40,789 nt of DNA, taken from contig CALELC010000173.1 of the NCBI GenBank assembly GCA_937904535.1, positions 1 through 40,789 on the forward strand. Reading direction: 5' to 3'. The translations under genes were made by a program, and so were the position numbers. Shown piece by piece: positions 25,576 through 34,045 of this stretch. The notes beneath the pieces were generated by a model. It had not been told where the DNA came from and did no database searches. It saw only the letters and a list, made by a program, of their open reading frames with translations. Each line of letters begins with the position of its first letter. Position 1 is the stretch's first letter. The stretch comes from an uncultured Planctomycetaceae bacterium. GTDB taxonomy: Bacteria; Planctomycetota; Planctomycetia; Pirellulales; Pirellulaceae.

Positions 25576-26187
25576 TCACACCATCCACTCGCGAATCGCC
25601 TGCACGATTTGTGCATGCACCTGATCGGGGGCCTGGGAGGCATCGATCACCGCGGTGTGCCGGGCTGATCGCGGCAGTTGCTGTAAGAATGCTTCGCGGA
25701 CCGCCTGCAAATAGGCCAGGCCACGCGATTCCATGCGGTCGGTGGGCCGGTCGATCCGCGCCAACGCTTCTTCTGCAGGCAAATCCAACAGCAACGTCAG
25801 GTCGGGCCGCAGACCGCCGTTGGCCCAGTCGCCGATGTTCCACAGCTCGTCCGCTGCCAGCGCACCGCCGACGCTTTGGTAAACGACATTGGCCAGCAGA
25901 AAGCGATCCGAGAGCACGACTTGGCCCGCATCCAGTGCCGGGCGAATCTTGCTCTGCACCAGTTCGCACCGCGCGGCCATGAACAGCATCGCCTCGCAGC
26001 GGCGGTGCATCGACAGTTGCGAATCGAGCAGCAGGCCGCGGATCGCCTCACCGGTCGGTGTGCCGCCCGGGTCGCGGACCGAAACCACCTGCGTTCCGGC
26101 CTGCCGCAAGTACTCGCTCAGCCTTGCCAGTTGCGTCGACTTGCCGCCGCCATCGATTCCATCGAGCGTGATCAACATCGGGGTCAC
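25576..26187 (-). CDS. tmk: Thymidylate kinase
   Basis: The 203-residue protein has the P-loop GIDGGGKST, the dTMP-binding RDPGGTPTGEAIR segment, the DRF motif (VLSDRFLLANVVYQ) and a lid with RPTDRMESRG. It phosphorylates dTMP to dTDP for DNA synthesis. The likely start is GTG 26187, overlapping the ruvA stop in a GTGA; an ATG three codons in (26178) is an alternative. The P-loop glycine-rich sequence and the lid arginine are intact. It is the last gene of the cysS-ruvC-ruvA-tmk series. Confidence 0.95.
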   Translation of the reverse strand: MTPMLITLDGIDGGGKSTQLARLSEYLRQAGTQVVSVRDPGGTPTGEAIRGLLLDSQLSMHRRCEAMLFMAARCELVQSKIRPALDAGQVVLSDRFLLANVVYQSVGGALAADELWNIGDWANGGLRPDLTLLLDLPAEEALARIDRPTDRMESRGLAYLQAVREAFLQQLPRSARHTAVIDASQAPDQVHAQIVQAIREWMV

Positions 26188-26813
26188 CCATGCCGCTTCT
26201 GGTAGATCGCCGTCAGCAGCGATTCGCTGTCTTTGAATTTCTTGCCGCCAGCGATGGCCTCATCGATCAGCGTGCGGGCATCGCTTTCGTTATGTCCCAG
26301 CGCAAGCAACGCATCGAACGTATCGGTGACCACGGCCGCCGACAGGTCTGGAGCCTCACCGACTTGACCGCGATCGACCATCAAGGCGAACCGCGGCATC
26401 TTGCGGCGAAGCTTAGCGATGATCCGTTCGCTCGTCGCCGGCCCGATCCCCGGCAGCGCCGACAGCGCTTTGACATCCTGCTGTTCGATCAGCACCGCCA
26501 GTTCTTTCACCGGGCGGACCATCGCACGCAGCGCCTTCTTGGTGCCCACACCATCGACGCTGCAGAACAGCTCAAAAAACTGGCGTTCCGGCTCCGTCAG
26601 AAAGCCGATCAGCCGCGGTGTCAGCCGGCCACCTTGAGCCGCGTTGCCATCGATGAACTCCAGCGTTGGTAGGCGGATGTCTTGGCCCAGCTTGGGCTGC
26701 AGTTGCCGCCGCGTGTAATCGGCGACCAGCACTTCGTATTCGAAGGGAACCACTTCGATCACGACCGCTTCCTCGCCAACGCGAAGCAGCTTTCCGGTTA
26801 TTGAAACGATCAA
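26184..26813 (-). CDS. ruvA: Holliday junction branch migration protein RuvA
   Basis: The 209-residue protein has three RuvA domains: an N-terminal OB fold (MIVSITGKLLRVGEEAVVIEV), a helix-hairpin-helix domain (SVDGVGTKKALRAM and ALPGIGPATSERII), and a C-terminal RuvB-binding three-helix domain (DTFDALLALGHNESDARTLID). RuvA tetramers bind Holliday junctions and load RuvB. The stop overlaps the tmk start by four bases. It is 32 bases after ruvC. ruvB is not in the window. Confidence 0.96.
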   Translation of the reverse strand: MIVSITGKLLRVGEEAVVIEVVPFEYEVLVADYTRRQLQPKLGQDIRLPTLEFIDGNAAQGGRLTPRLIGFLTEPERQFFELFCSVDGVGTKKALRAMVRPVKELAVLIEQQDVKALSALPGIGPATSERIIAKLRRKMPRFALMVDRGQVGEAPDLSAAVVTDTFDALLALGHNESDARTLIDEAIAGGKKFKDSESLLTAIYQKRHG

Positions 26814-26845
26814 GGCCCTGTACCGTCCTTGTAGGAGTGGTTGAG

Positions 26846-27331
26846 TTAAACGGTCTGCCGTTCCAAGTGAAAACTGCAGATCGCGATCGCCAGCGCATCG
26901 GCGACGTCGTGCGGTTCGGGAATCGTTGCCAGCCGCAATTGCAACTTCACCGCCATCTGCATCTGCGACTTGGCTGCCCGACCGTTGCCGGTTAGCGTCT
27001 TTTTGATCCGGGTCGGTTCATAGCTGCTGACCGACAGGCCGCCTTGGGCCGCGGCCAAACAGATCACACCGCGGGCATGCCCCATCAGAATCGCGGTCCG
27101 CACGCGTTCGTAATGCGAAAACAGTTGCTCAAGTGCCATCCGATCGGGACGGTGCGCCTCGATCACTTCCGTTACGCCAGCATGCAACTCCGCCAAGCGT
27201 GACTCCATCGAGCCTTTGGCGCGGGTGCGGACGATGCCGGCTTCGATCAGTCGCAATGAGTTACCATTGCAAGCGATGACGCCGTAGCCGGTTGTGTTTA
27301 AGCCGGGGTCGATCCCCAGGATCACGGGCAT
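26846..27331 (-). CDS. ruvC: Holliday junction resolvase RuvC
   Basis: The 161-residue protein has the catalytic acidic residues Asp8 (GIDPGLNTTGYG), Glu68 (ALEQLF), Asp142 and Asp145 (PHDVADALAIA). It cuts Holliday junctions symmetrically at preferred tetranucleotides. The frame is open to 27397, but ATG 27331 starts the conserved MPVILGIDPG and lies four bases beyond the cysS stop, so I chose it. It pairs functionally with ruvA downstream. Confidence 0.96.
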   Translation of the reverse strand: MPVILGIDPGLNTTGYGVIACNGNSLRLIEAGIVRTRAKGSMESRLAELHAGVTEVIEAHRPDRMALEQLFSHYERVRTAILMGHARGVICLAAAQGGLSVSSYEPTRIKKTLTGNGRAAKSQMQMAVKLQLRLATIPEPHDVADALAIAICSFHLERQTV

Positions 27332-27335
27332 CGCA

Positions 27336-28943
27336 TCAAGACTTCCGTTCCCAGGACGTGCCTTCTTTCCTGTCGAGCAGCGCGATGCCCAGTTCACTCA
27401 ATCGGTCGCGGATCATATCGCCGGTGGCAAAATCCTTCTTCGCACGAGCTTCTTTGCGAAGATCGATCAGCAGTTGCATCAGCGCTTCGAGGGTCTCTCC
27501 ATCCGCTTCGCCGCCACCGCTGGTTAGCGGCGGCTTGCGGAACAGGCCAAGCACGGCGGTCAGGTCGCGGAGCGCTGCGGCAACCACGCGGAGCGTCTTC
27601 ACCGGTGCCGAATCACGATCCGCTCCGGTGCTCAGGCCGTGAGTATCGATGTGGCGATTGGCTGTCCGCAGCAGGTCGAACAGCGTGCTGATCGCCAGGC
27701 CGGAATTGAAGTCATCGTCCATCGCCGCCAGGAACTTATCGCGGAGCGCCACCACTTCTTGCAGCGTGGTGTCGGTGCCAGCGTCGATCTGGCCCTGATC
27801 GCGGGTTTCTGGAGCGGGGAGTGCGTAGAACGTCTCACCGGTAATTTCGGCAAACCGTTCGAAGAATCGGTAAAACCCATCGAGCGATGTGGCGGCTTCT
27901 GCCAGGCCTTCTTCGCCAAACACGATCGTCGAGCGGTAATGGGTGCGCAGTAGGAAGAAGCGGATGCACTCGCCGCCGTGACGGCGGATCAGTTCGGCAA
28001 GTCCACCGGCACCCTTGCTGCGGCTGATTTTGCCGGAATCGCCAGCCGCCGGATCCAGCGCCGCGGCAGCCTCGGCACGGTCGCTCTTGCCGCCGACCTT
28101 GCCCTTTTCACCGGCCCGCATCAGGCCATTGTGCATCCAGTACTTGACCATCGGCGCGTCGTGGCAACAGCCGCTCTGCGCCAGTTCGTTCTCGTGGTGC
28201 GGGAACATCAAATCCAGCCCGCCACCATGGATGTCGAACGTCTTGCCGAGGATCGCGTGGCTCATCGCCGAGCACTCAATGTGCCAGCCAGGACGCCCTG
28301 GACCCCAGGGGCTATCCCACGCCGGTTCACCCGGCCGCGCCGACTTCCACAGGGCAAAGTCACCTGAGGCGCGTTTCTTGCCCGCGGCCTCGCCGCCTTC
28401 GCCTTGCATCGCCTCGAGCGTGCGGTTGGACAGCTGACCGTAGTTGGGATCCTTGGCGACTTCAAAAAACACATCGCCATCGACCGCATAGGCAAACCCG
28501 CGCTGCTGCAACGATTCAATGAAGGCGATGATCTGCGGGATGTGATCGGTGGCTCGCGGCAGATAATCGATCTGGTTGACGCCGAGTTCCTTCAAGTTGG
28601 ACAGATAATCGGCCGTCATCTCGACCGCGATCTGGCTCATCGGGATGCGTCGTTCGCGGCTCTTGGCGATCAGCTTGTCGTCGACGTCGGTGATGTTGAC
28701 CACCCAGGTAACGTCGTAGCCGCTGTACCGCAGAAACCGCTTGATCGTGTCGAAGATGACCGGCCCGACCATGTGCCCGATGTGCGATTCGGCATAGACC
28801 GTCGGTCCGCAAAGGTACATGCCGACGTGCGGCGGCCGCAGCGGCTCAAACGGTTCTTTGGTTTTGCTCAGCGTGTTGTAGACACGGATTTCAGCGAGTT
28901 TTTGGGCCGCGGCGGACGATTGGGGGGCGGTCGCGGTGCTCAT
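27336..28943 (-). CDS. cysS: Cysteinyl-tRNA synthetase
   Basis: The 535-residue class I synthetase has the HIGH motif (HIGH, 54-57) and the catalytic Zn site Cys45, Cys224 (HIECSAMSH), His249 and Glu253 (FPHHENE). The KMSKS loop appears as KISRS (305-309). Between HNGLM and this loop there is an Ala/Gly/Lys-rich insert of ~25 residues not found in the standard enzyme. The DALR and anticodon-binding parts follow. It charges tRNA-Cys. The start at ATG 28943 gives a natural N-terminus; the longer frame to 29012 is rejected. A candidate -10 TATACT lies at 29025-29020. It heads the series with ruvC. Confidence 0.94.
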   Translation of the reverse strand: MSTATAPQSSAAAQKLAEIRVYNTLSKTKEPFEPLRPPHVGMYLCGPTVYAESHIGHMVGPVIFDTIKRFLRYSGYDVTWVVNITDVDDKLIAKSRERRIPMSQIAVEMTADYLSNLKELGVNQIDYLPRATDHIPQIIAFIESLQQRGFAYAVDGDVFFEVAKDPNYGQLSNRTLEAMQGEGGEAAGKKRASGDFALWKSARPGEPAWDSPWGPGRPGWHIECSAMSHAILGKTFDIHGGGLDLMFPHHENELAQSGCCHDAPMVKYWMHNGLMRAGEKGKVGGKSDRAEAAAALDPAAGDSGKISRSKGAGGLAELIRRHGGECIRFFLLRTHYRSTIVFGEEGLAEAATSLDGFYRFFERFAEITGETFYALPAPETRDQGQIDAGTDTTLQEVVALRDKFLAAMDDDFNSGLAISTLFDLLRTANRHIDTHGLSTGADRDSAPVKTLRVVAAALRDLTAVLGLFRKPPLTSGGGEADGETLEALMQLLIDLRKEARAKKDFATGDMIRDRLSELGIALLDRKEGTSWERKS

Positions 28944-29019
28944 AACAGTTCGATGGGGAAGCGCGTGCGGGTCAAATTGCCAATGCCGCCATGACCCGGA
29001 TGGAAGCGGCAATGCCGGA

Positions 29020-29025
29020 AGTATA
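29020..29025 (-). promoter_or_regulatory. Candidate -10 element for cysS
   Basis: TATACT on the minus strand, about 80 bases before the cysS start. No good -35 hexamer was found at 16-18 bases; the element could be an alternative to read-through from ispF. Confidence 0.3.
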
Positions 29026-29054
29026 GAAAAACTTTGCCACCAAACCGAGAGCGA

Positions 29055-29567
29055 TTACGCTGGCTGAGAGTCATTGCCGCGCTGCGGGGCGTAAACCAAG
29101 GCCACGGCACGCGCGGCGATTGCGGCTGAATCGCCGATCGCTCCCAACCCCTCGGCCGTCTTGGCTTTGAGTCCGATTCGATCGACCGGAATGTCGACGA
29201 TCTCCGCGATTTTTTGCCGCATCGCGTCGATGTGCGGCGCCATTTTCGGTTGCTGGGCCACGATCACGCCGTCGAGGTTGCCAATCTCCATCCCCTGTTG
29301 CCGCACGCGGCGGACCGCTTCGACCAGAAATTCAGCGCTGTCGCGGTTACGGTTTTCCTCGGCAGTGTCGGGAAACAGCCGGCCAATGTCTGCCTCAGCC
29401 ACCGAGCCGAGCAACGCGTCGGTGATCGCGTGCAATAGCACATCCGCGTCGCTGTGGCCGATCGCGTGGAACTCGGCCGGGATGTCGATGCCGCCGATTC
29501 GCAGCGGACCGCCGTTACCCAGCCGATGGGTGTCATAACCGATGCCAACGCGAAACGGAAAACTCAT
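29055..29567 (-). CDS. ispF: 2-C-methyl-D-erythritol 2,4-cyclodiphosphate synthase
   Basis: The 170-residue protein has the metal ligands Asp12 and His14 (GIGYDTHRL) and His46 (DADVLLHAITDALLG), the loop GHSDAD and the C-terminal segment LKAKTAEGLGAIG. IspF forms MEcPP in the MEP isoprenoid pathway as a homotrimer. The frame is open to 29675, but ATG 29567 starts MSFPFRVGIG at the usual place. It is upstream of cysS on the same strand with a 111-base gap. No ispD is adjacent. Confidence 0.96.
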   Translation of the reverse strand: MSFPFRVGIGYDTHRLGNGGPLRIGGIDIPAEFHAIGHSDADVLLHAITDALLGSVAEADIGRLFPDTAEENRNRDSAEFLVEAVRRVRQQGMEIGNLDGVIVAQQPKMAPHIDAMRQKIAEIVDIPVDRIGLKAKTAEGLGAIGDSAAIAARAVALVYAPQRGNDSQPA

Positions 29568-29874
29568 GAGCGGGAGTGCCTTGGATAAGAACGGACTACT
29601 CAGCGACGCCAGCGGCGGTGAATAGGATATCGCGTTTATCGGTTGAAGGCACGTCAGACCATCACGCGGCGGCACTCAAATCATCGCTTGATCAGCGGCG
29701 CCGGTACTCCGTCACACGGACCAAGCTCGACTGCCGCTACAGCGTGCTCCCCTCAGTCCGCTCATCGGACTGCCCCTCTGCCTTGCCACCGGACTTTGAT
29801 CCCCACCGATGGCAGGCTACAGTGCTGCCGTTGTCATCTCCCATTTGCGAATCCTGTAACCAAGGCGATTCAGA
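29568..29874. other. Divergent intergenic region between ispF and the DHS-like gene
   Basis: These 307 bases must contain promoters for both directions. Nothing matching a strong -35/-10 pair was found, and no coding signal was recognised. Confidence 0.4.
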
Positions 29875-30897
29875 GTGAGTGTTTCCGTAAGTCAAAATCC
29901 AAGCCAAAGTCAGGACCCCCAACAAGCTTCGCCGGTCCGCTCGTTCATGCAGAACAATTTCCGCCACTTCAATTCGCGGGAATTGGTTGATGCCGCCGAA
30001 GCCTATCGCCACTTCGTTTCCCCCGAACACGGTGGCAAGATGATGGTCACACTCGCCGGTGCCATGAGCACCGCCGAGATCGGGGTTTCGCTGGCCGAGA
30101 TGATCCGCCAGGGAAAGGTGCACGCGATCACCTGTACCGCGGCAAACCTCGAAGAAGATATTTTCAACTTGGTCGCCCACAAAGACTACAAGGTGATCCA
30201 GGACTGGCGAGCGCTGTCCGTTGAAGACGAAGTCGCGCTCCGCGATTCAGGCTTTAACCGTGTGACCGACACCTGTATCCCTGAGACCGTGGTTCGGCAC
30301 ATCGAACACCGGATGGTCAAGCTGTGGCAAGCGGCCGCCGATCGCGGCGAATCGTACACACCGGCTCAGTTCCTGTTTCAGCTGTTGGACGACGAGAGTC
30401 TGGTGGAACACTACCAGGTGCCGCGCGAGCACAGTTGGATGTTGGCGGCTAAGGAGGCGGGAATTCCGGTGTTCGTCCCGGGATTCGAAGATTCAACGCT
30501 GGGAAACATCTTTGCGGCACGAGTCTACCAGGGTGTGATCAAAACCGATCGCGCGCTGATCACCGGCATCGGCCAACTGCTGGAACTGGTGCGTTGGTAC
30601 CAAGCGGCAGCGGCCGAATCGCCGATCGGATTCTTCCAGATCGGTGGCGGGATCGCGGGTGACTATGCAATCTGTGCGGTGCCGATGTTAGTGCAGGACC
30701 TGCAGATCAAAACGCCGCTGTGGGCATACTTCTGCCAGATCAGCGACGCCGTCACCAGCTACGGCGGCTACAGCGGCGCGGTGCCCAACGAAAAGATCAC
30801 GTGGCACAAACTGTTGCCCGATGCACCGAAGTTCATGGTGCAAAGCGACGCTACGATCTGCGCTCCGTTGGTGTTTGCCTACGTCCTCGGTTGGTAA
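29875..30897 (+). CDS. Deoxyhypusine synthase-like protein
   Basis: The 340-residue protein has the deoxyhypusine synthase (DHS) fold: TLAGAMSTAEIGVSLAEMI, CTAANLEEDIFNLVAH (NAD region), IPVFVPGFEDSTLGN and a C-terminal SGAVPNEKITWHKL. The last motif aligns with DEAVSWGKI of eukaryotic DHS, and Lys312 matches the catalytic lysine. The GGGMVKHHI histidine motif of DHS is GGGIAGDYAI here, so the active-site histidine is lost. Bacteria lack eIF5A, and some bacterial homologues make homospermidine from spermidine or putrescine. The true substrate is open. The start is GTG 29875, with AAGGCG upstream. A strong terminator follows. Confidence 0.85.
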   Translation: MSVSVSQNPSQSQDPQQASPVRSFMQNNFRHFNSRELVDAAEAYRHFVSPEHGGKMMVTLAGAMSTAEIGVSLAEMIRQGKVHAITCTAANLEEDIFNLVAHKDYKVIQDWRALSVEDEVALRDSGFNRVTDTCIPETVVRHIEHRMVKLWQAAADRGESYTPAQFLFQLLDDESLVEHYQVPREHSWMLAAKEAGIPVFVPGFEDSTLGNIFAARVYQGVIKTDRALITGIGQLLELVRWYQAAAAESPIGFFQIGGGIAGDYAICAVPMLVQDLQIKTPLWAYFCQISDAVTSYGGYSGAVPNEKITWHKLLPDAPKFMVQSDATICAPLVFAYVLGW

Positions 30898-30951
30898 GAC
30901 TCAGCAATTGAGCTGAGCGGCCAGCTGCTTGGCCTCGAGATCCAGTGGCGA

Positions 30952-30980
30952 GGGCCTGGCCGGTAACGGTCAGGCCCTTT
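30952..30980 (+). terminator. Hairpin terminator after the DHS-like gene
   Basis: GGGCCTGGCCG (30952-30962) pairs with CGGTCAGGCCC (30967-30977) around a GTAA loop, with one G-T pair. TTT and a T-rich stretch follow. It lies between the convergent DHS-like and porin genes. Confidence 0.65.
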
Positions 30981-30994
30981 GCGTTGTTCTTGCA

Positions 30995-32449
30995 TCAAAA
31001 GGAGATGTCCCACTGCACCCAGTAACGCTGCTCCGAACGCCTGTCACCAAAATCCGGGTCAAGTGTTAAATCGCTGACCTGGAAATTGAGCTTATTGTTA
31101 TGGCCATTGAAGAAGTAGGTGATCACGCCGCTGGCTTCTTGCTGTTCAATGTTGCCGATGGCCAAGTTGGGATCGACCACGGCATAGCGACCAGCGACTT
31201 CTAACTTCTTGGGTATGATGGGCAGCAGATAGTGCGGAAAGTAGCCGGCTTGGATCAGGCCACCCAGCATTGTCGTTTCTTTAAACAGACTGTTCTGTGG
31301 GGCGTACTTGTCGATGATTTCTTTCGCATGCATTTCATGCAGCAGTGAGAATCCTTGCCACTTGAAGCGGACCTCGCCCAGCATTTGATTGATGCGGTAT
31401 TGTCCTGGATCTCCGATTTCATCGTACGGAGCCCACGGCAACGCCTGGCCGCTATCAGCAACGGTTGCATAGGTCAAATAAGGGCTGCGGTTGGTATTGG
31501 CTGCAATCGCAAAGTTGAGTGCGGGGTGTTCGTGAAACTCGATATCGGACTGGGAAAACGGCATTTCACCGCCCAGAGCATTCCATTGCAAACGAACGTT
31601 GTACATCAAATGTTCGTCGTCGTTGTTGCGATGGCCGACTCCCAAACCGGTAAACACGCCCATGTAGTAGGTCGTGTCATACCAGGTGTTGGGAAAGAGA
31701 TTCCCGTACAGTTGGATCCCTTGCTGACGGTCGACGGTAAACAGGTCGTTGACAATCGAGCGATTGGCGAACTGCTGCTTGCCCGAGGAGGTTTTGCGTT
31801 CGTCGTTATAGATCGCCTTGCCGCGGCCGATTTCCACTTTGGCCCATTCGAACTTAGAGATCGTCAGATTCAGGTCGCGTAAGATCGGTTCGGTCCAGTC
31901 GTACTGGAAATAGTATTCCAGCCAGTCGACATAGGCGTGGCCGGCAAACTTCGTCCGTGCCCGACGGATCATGAAGGAGTTCTCGTCACGATCCAGATCG
32001 CTCATCAGACGTGGATCTCGATCAAAAGGACTGGCAAAGCGAGCTTGAATCCGGTTCTGGATCGCTAAGGAGAACTTCTCGTTCTCGCTGGTGAATTCGA
32101 AGCCTTTGTCGCCGTATTTGACGCTTCCTTTCGGCTTCTCTTTCTCTGGTGCGGCGACCGGATATTCATCGAAGGTTTGCGAATCGCCTTTTGACTCGTC
32201 GCGTTCCAGTTCCTCTAGCCGCTTTTCGGCATGCTGCAGCCGCTGGAGTACTGCTTCCATCGACGGATCCAGCTCCTCGCCCGACTCCAGCTCTTCGACG
32301 AATGCCCAGTTCAGGTCGTCGGGTTCGGCGGGGTAAACCACTTGAGCGTTGGCGGGGATACTGGCAAACCAGCCGCACGAAGCAACCATGACTGCGAGCC
32401 AAAATGTCTCGGCGGAGCGCTGACGAGGCTTCAGCGGCCGCCTCGGCAT
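30995..32449 (-). CDS. OprP/OprO-like outer-membrane porin
   Basis: The 484-residue product has a signal peptide (ETFWLAVMVASCGWFASIPANA), an N-terminal acidic region and a short coiled coil (MEAVLQRLQHAEKRLEELER). A beta-barrel with alternating strands follows (FMIRRARTKFAGHAYVDWLE, YYFQYDWTEPILRDLNL, VEIGRGKAIYND) and ends with a terminal Phe, the outer-membrane targeting signal. It resembles phosphate-selective porin O/P (PF07396), common in planctomycetes and Bacteroidetes; the anion selectivity is not established. ATG 32449 begins the signal region; the longer frame is rejected. It diverges from a DUF4256 gene. Confidence 0.85.
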   Translation of the reverse strand: MPRRPLKPRQRSAETFWLAVMVASCGWFASIPANAQVVYPAEPDDLNWAFVEELESGEELDPSMEAVLQRLQHAEKRLEELERDESKGDSQTFDEYPVAAPEKEKPKGSVKYGDKGFEFTSENEKFSLAIQNRIQARFASPFDRDPRLMSDLDRDENSFMIRRARTKFAGHAYVDWLEYYFQYDWTEPILRDLNLTISKFEWAKVEIGRGKAIYNDERKTSSGKQQFANRSIVNDLFTVDRQQGIQLYGNLFPNTWYDTTYYMGVFTGLGVGHRNNDDEHLMYNVRLQWNALGGEMPFSQSDIEFHEHPALNFAIAANTNRSPYLTYATVADSGQALPWAPYDEIGDPGQYRINQMLGEVRFKWQGFSLLHEMHAKEIIDKYAPQNSLFKETTMLGGLIQAGYFPHYLLPIIPKKLEVAGRYAVVDPNLAIGNIEQQEASGVITYFFNGHNNKLNFQVSDLTLDPDFGDRRSEQRYWVQWDISF

Positions 32450-32828
32450 GCACCAGCGGTGGAAAACATTTCGGCCATCAAGCAGCATTTGTAAAGAACC
32501 TTGCCGGAAGGAATCGACGATGCCGTTTTGCTCAGATCGTCAAAATCGATTGGGGCAAGCCAGCCAAATTTGACGATTTTGAGGTGTCCGCTGACCGCCG
32601 TCCCTTCGGGGGCGATAACCGTTAGCCAAATGGTGCTGCTACGTCGCTACCGCGTCCCTCCAACGGGCCGACCTCGCTGGCACGCTGCTAGGACGGACGA
32701 TGGCTCGGCTTCAGCAGCGAACAAAGAATGTTGAGCGGTAGCGGCCAAAACGCAAAAAGATCAGCCGGTACACTGCGCTATGACGGCCAACCTGATGATC
32801 ACGACCACCTGCCGAGAAGGAGATCTCT
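32450..32828. other. Divergent intergenic region between the porin and DUF4256 genes
   Basis: This 379-base region should hold both promoters. No gene is supported. The main structure is a 9-base inverted repeat at 32536-32577. A Shine-Dalgarno for the right-hand gene is at its right edge. Confidence 0.45.
32536..32577. repeat. 9-base inverted repeat upstream of the porin gene
   Basis: ATCGTCAAA (32536-32544) and TTTGACGAT (32569-32577) are perfect inverted copies separated by 24 bases, about two helical turns. They lie ~90-130 bases before the porin start and could be regulator half-sites. No regulator is known. Confidence 0.45.
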
Positions 32829-33401
32829 GTGAAACGCGCTCATACCACCCGCGGCTTGGCGGCCGAGGATCGTGACGAGTTGCTCGAGACGCTGCACGCT
32901 CGTTTTGAGAAGCACAAGACCCGTCATCCGGACGTGCAGTGGGAACTCGTGCATGTCCGACTCGCAGCACAACCTGCCAAATTGTGGTCGCTGCACGAGA
33001 TGGAACAGACCGGTGGCGAGCCCGACGTGATCGGGCAGGACCCGACGACAGGTGAGTACTGGTTTGTCGATTGTGCGGCGGAAAGTCCCCAAGGGCGTCG
33101 CAGCGTGTGTTTCGACCGTGAAGCGCGCGAGTCACGCAAGGAACATGCTCCTCAGAGCAGTGCTCTGGAAATGGCGGAGGCGATGGGGATTGAGCTGTTG
33201 AGCGAAGCTGAATATCGCGAGCTGCAACAGCTGGGCAAGTTTGATCTGAAAACGTCGAGCTGGGTACAAACGCCGGCGGAGATCCGTAAACTCGGCGGCG
33301 CGCTATTCTGTGATCGCCGCTACGACCACGTGTTCCTGTATCACAACGGGGCACAGTCGTATTACGCTGCCCGCGGTTTTCGCGGTCTGCTCCGAGTTTG
33401 A
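32829..33401 (+). CDS. DUF4256 family protein
   Basis: The 190-residue cytoplasmic protein matches DUF4256: LLETLHARFEKHKTRH, VQWELVHVRLAAQPAKLWSL, GEPDVIGQDPTTGEYWFVDC, PQGRRSVCFDREARESRKEH and a C-terminal segment LGGALFCDRRYDHVFLYHNG with FRGLL. Its function is unknown. GTG 32829 is preceded by AAGGAGA, which fixes the start. It stands alone on the plus strand. Confidence 0.9.
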   Translation: MKRAHTTRGLAAEDRDELLETLHARFEKHKTRHPDVQWELVHVRLAAQPAKLWSLHEMEQTGGEPDVIGQDPTTGEYWFVDCAAESPQGRRSVCFDREARESRKEHAPQSSALEMAEAMGIELLSEAEYRELQQLGKFDLKTSSWVQTPAEIRKLGGALFCDRRYDHVFLYHNGAQSYYAARGFRGLLRV

Positions 33402-34045
33402 TAGCGACGAGTGTAAATCGCGATCGTTAGCATCACCCCTGGTGGTTAACGGCTTTTTGTGTGTCCCCTAGCGCCAACGTGGAGCGACGTCGTCGGCCAA
33501 GAACGCCAACTAGTCGTCATCCTGATCAGCTACATCCGCCCCGTTATTGATGCTCCGTGGCGCTGCTCGCAAGCCGCATACGGGACGTCGGCCGAGTCAC
33601 TCCTGCGAAGAAGTAGGCCGACTGCGATGTCCGATGGCATCGCCGCCAGGCCGCCGAGGTTCGGCGTCAGGCTTGAGAGCCGTCGATCCAACCAGCTAGG
33701 GCGGCTGACCCAATTGCATGTCAGCAAGGCATCGAGTGGCGAGCTCTCACTGTCGCCCCGCGGACCCAAGCGGAGGTGCCTGCAGCTCAATTGCGATTGC
33801 TAGCTGAGTCCGCCGGACGAGGACCCCCAGTCGCAATCGGTTGCCATTGAACATCAAGAACAAGGGGCTGGTGATTGGTGCGCGTAAATCTCCTGCCGCG
33901 ACACATGCGTTCCCTCGGCTCACCAAGAAATGTTTGACGGCGGGTTGCTGCTTTCACTAGCGTGGTGAGTTTGGGCGATGGTTTCGCTCACGCGCGACGA
34001 TCGCCTCGCTGCTCCCTTCCTCTTACGGTTACTGGAGCCAACGTC
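33402..34045. other. Gene-free stretch after the DUF4256 gene
   Basis: These 644 bases contain no gene I can support. A frame at 33459-33803 lacks a ribosome-binding site and family resemblance. A weak hairpin with T-run (GTTAGCATCACC to ~33458) lies soon after the DUF4256 stop and could end its transcript. The promoter of the following gene was not identified. Confidence 0.4.

Noticed and set aside
33459..33803. 114-codon frame in the gap after the DUF4256 gene
   Set aside because: No Shine-Dalgarno, overlapping frame on the other strand of similar length, and no recognisable motif.
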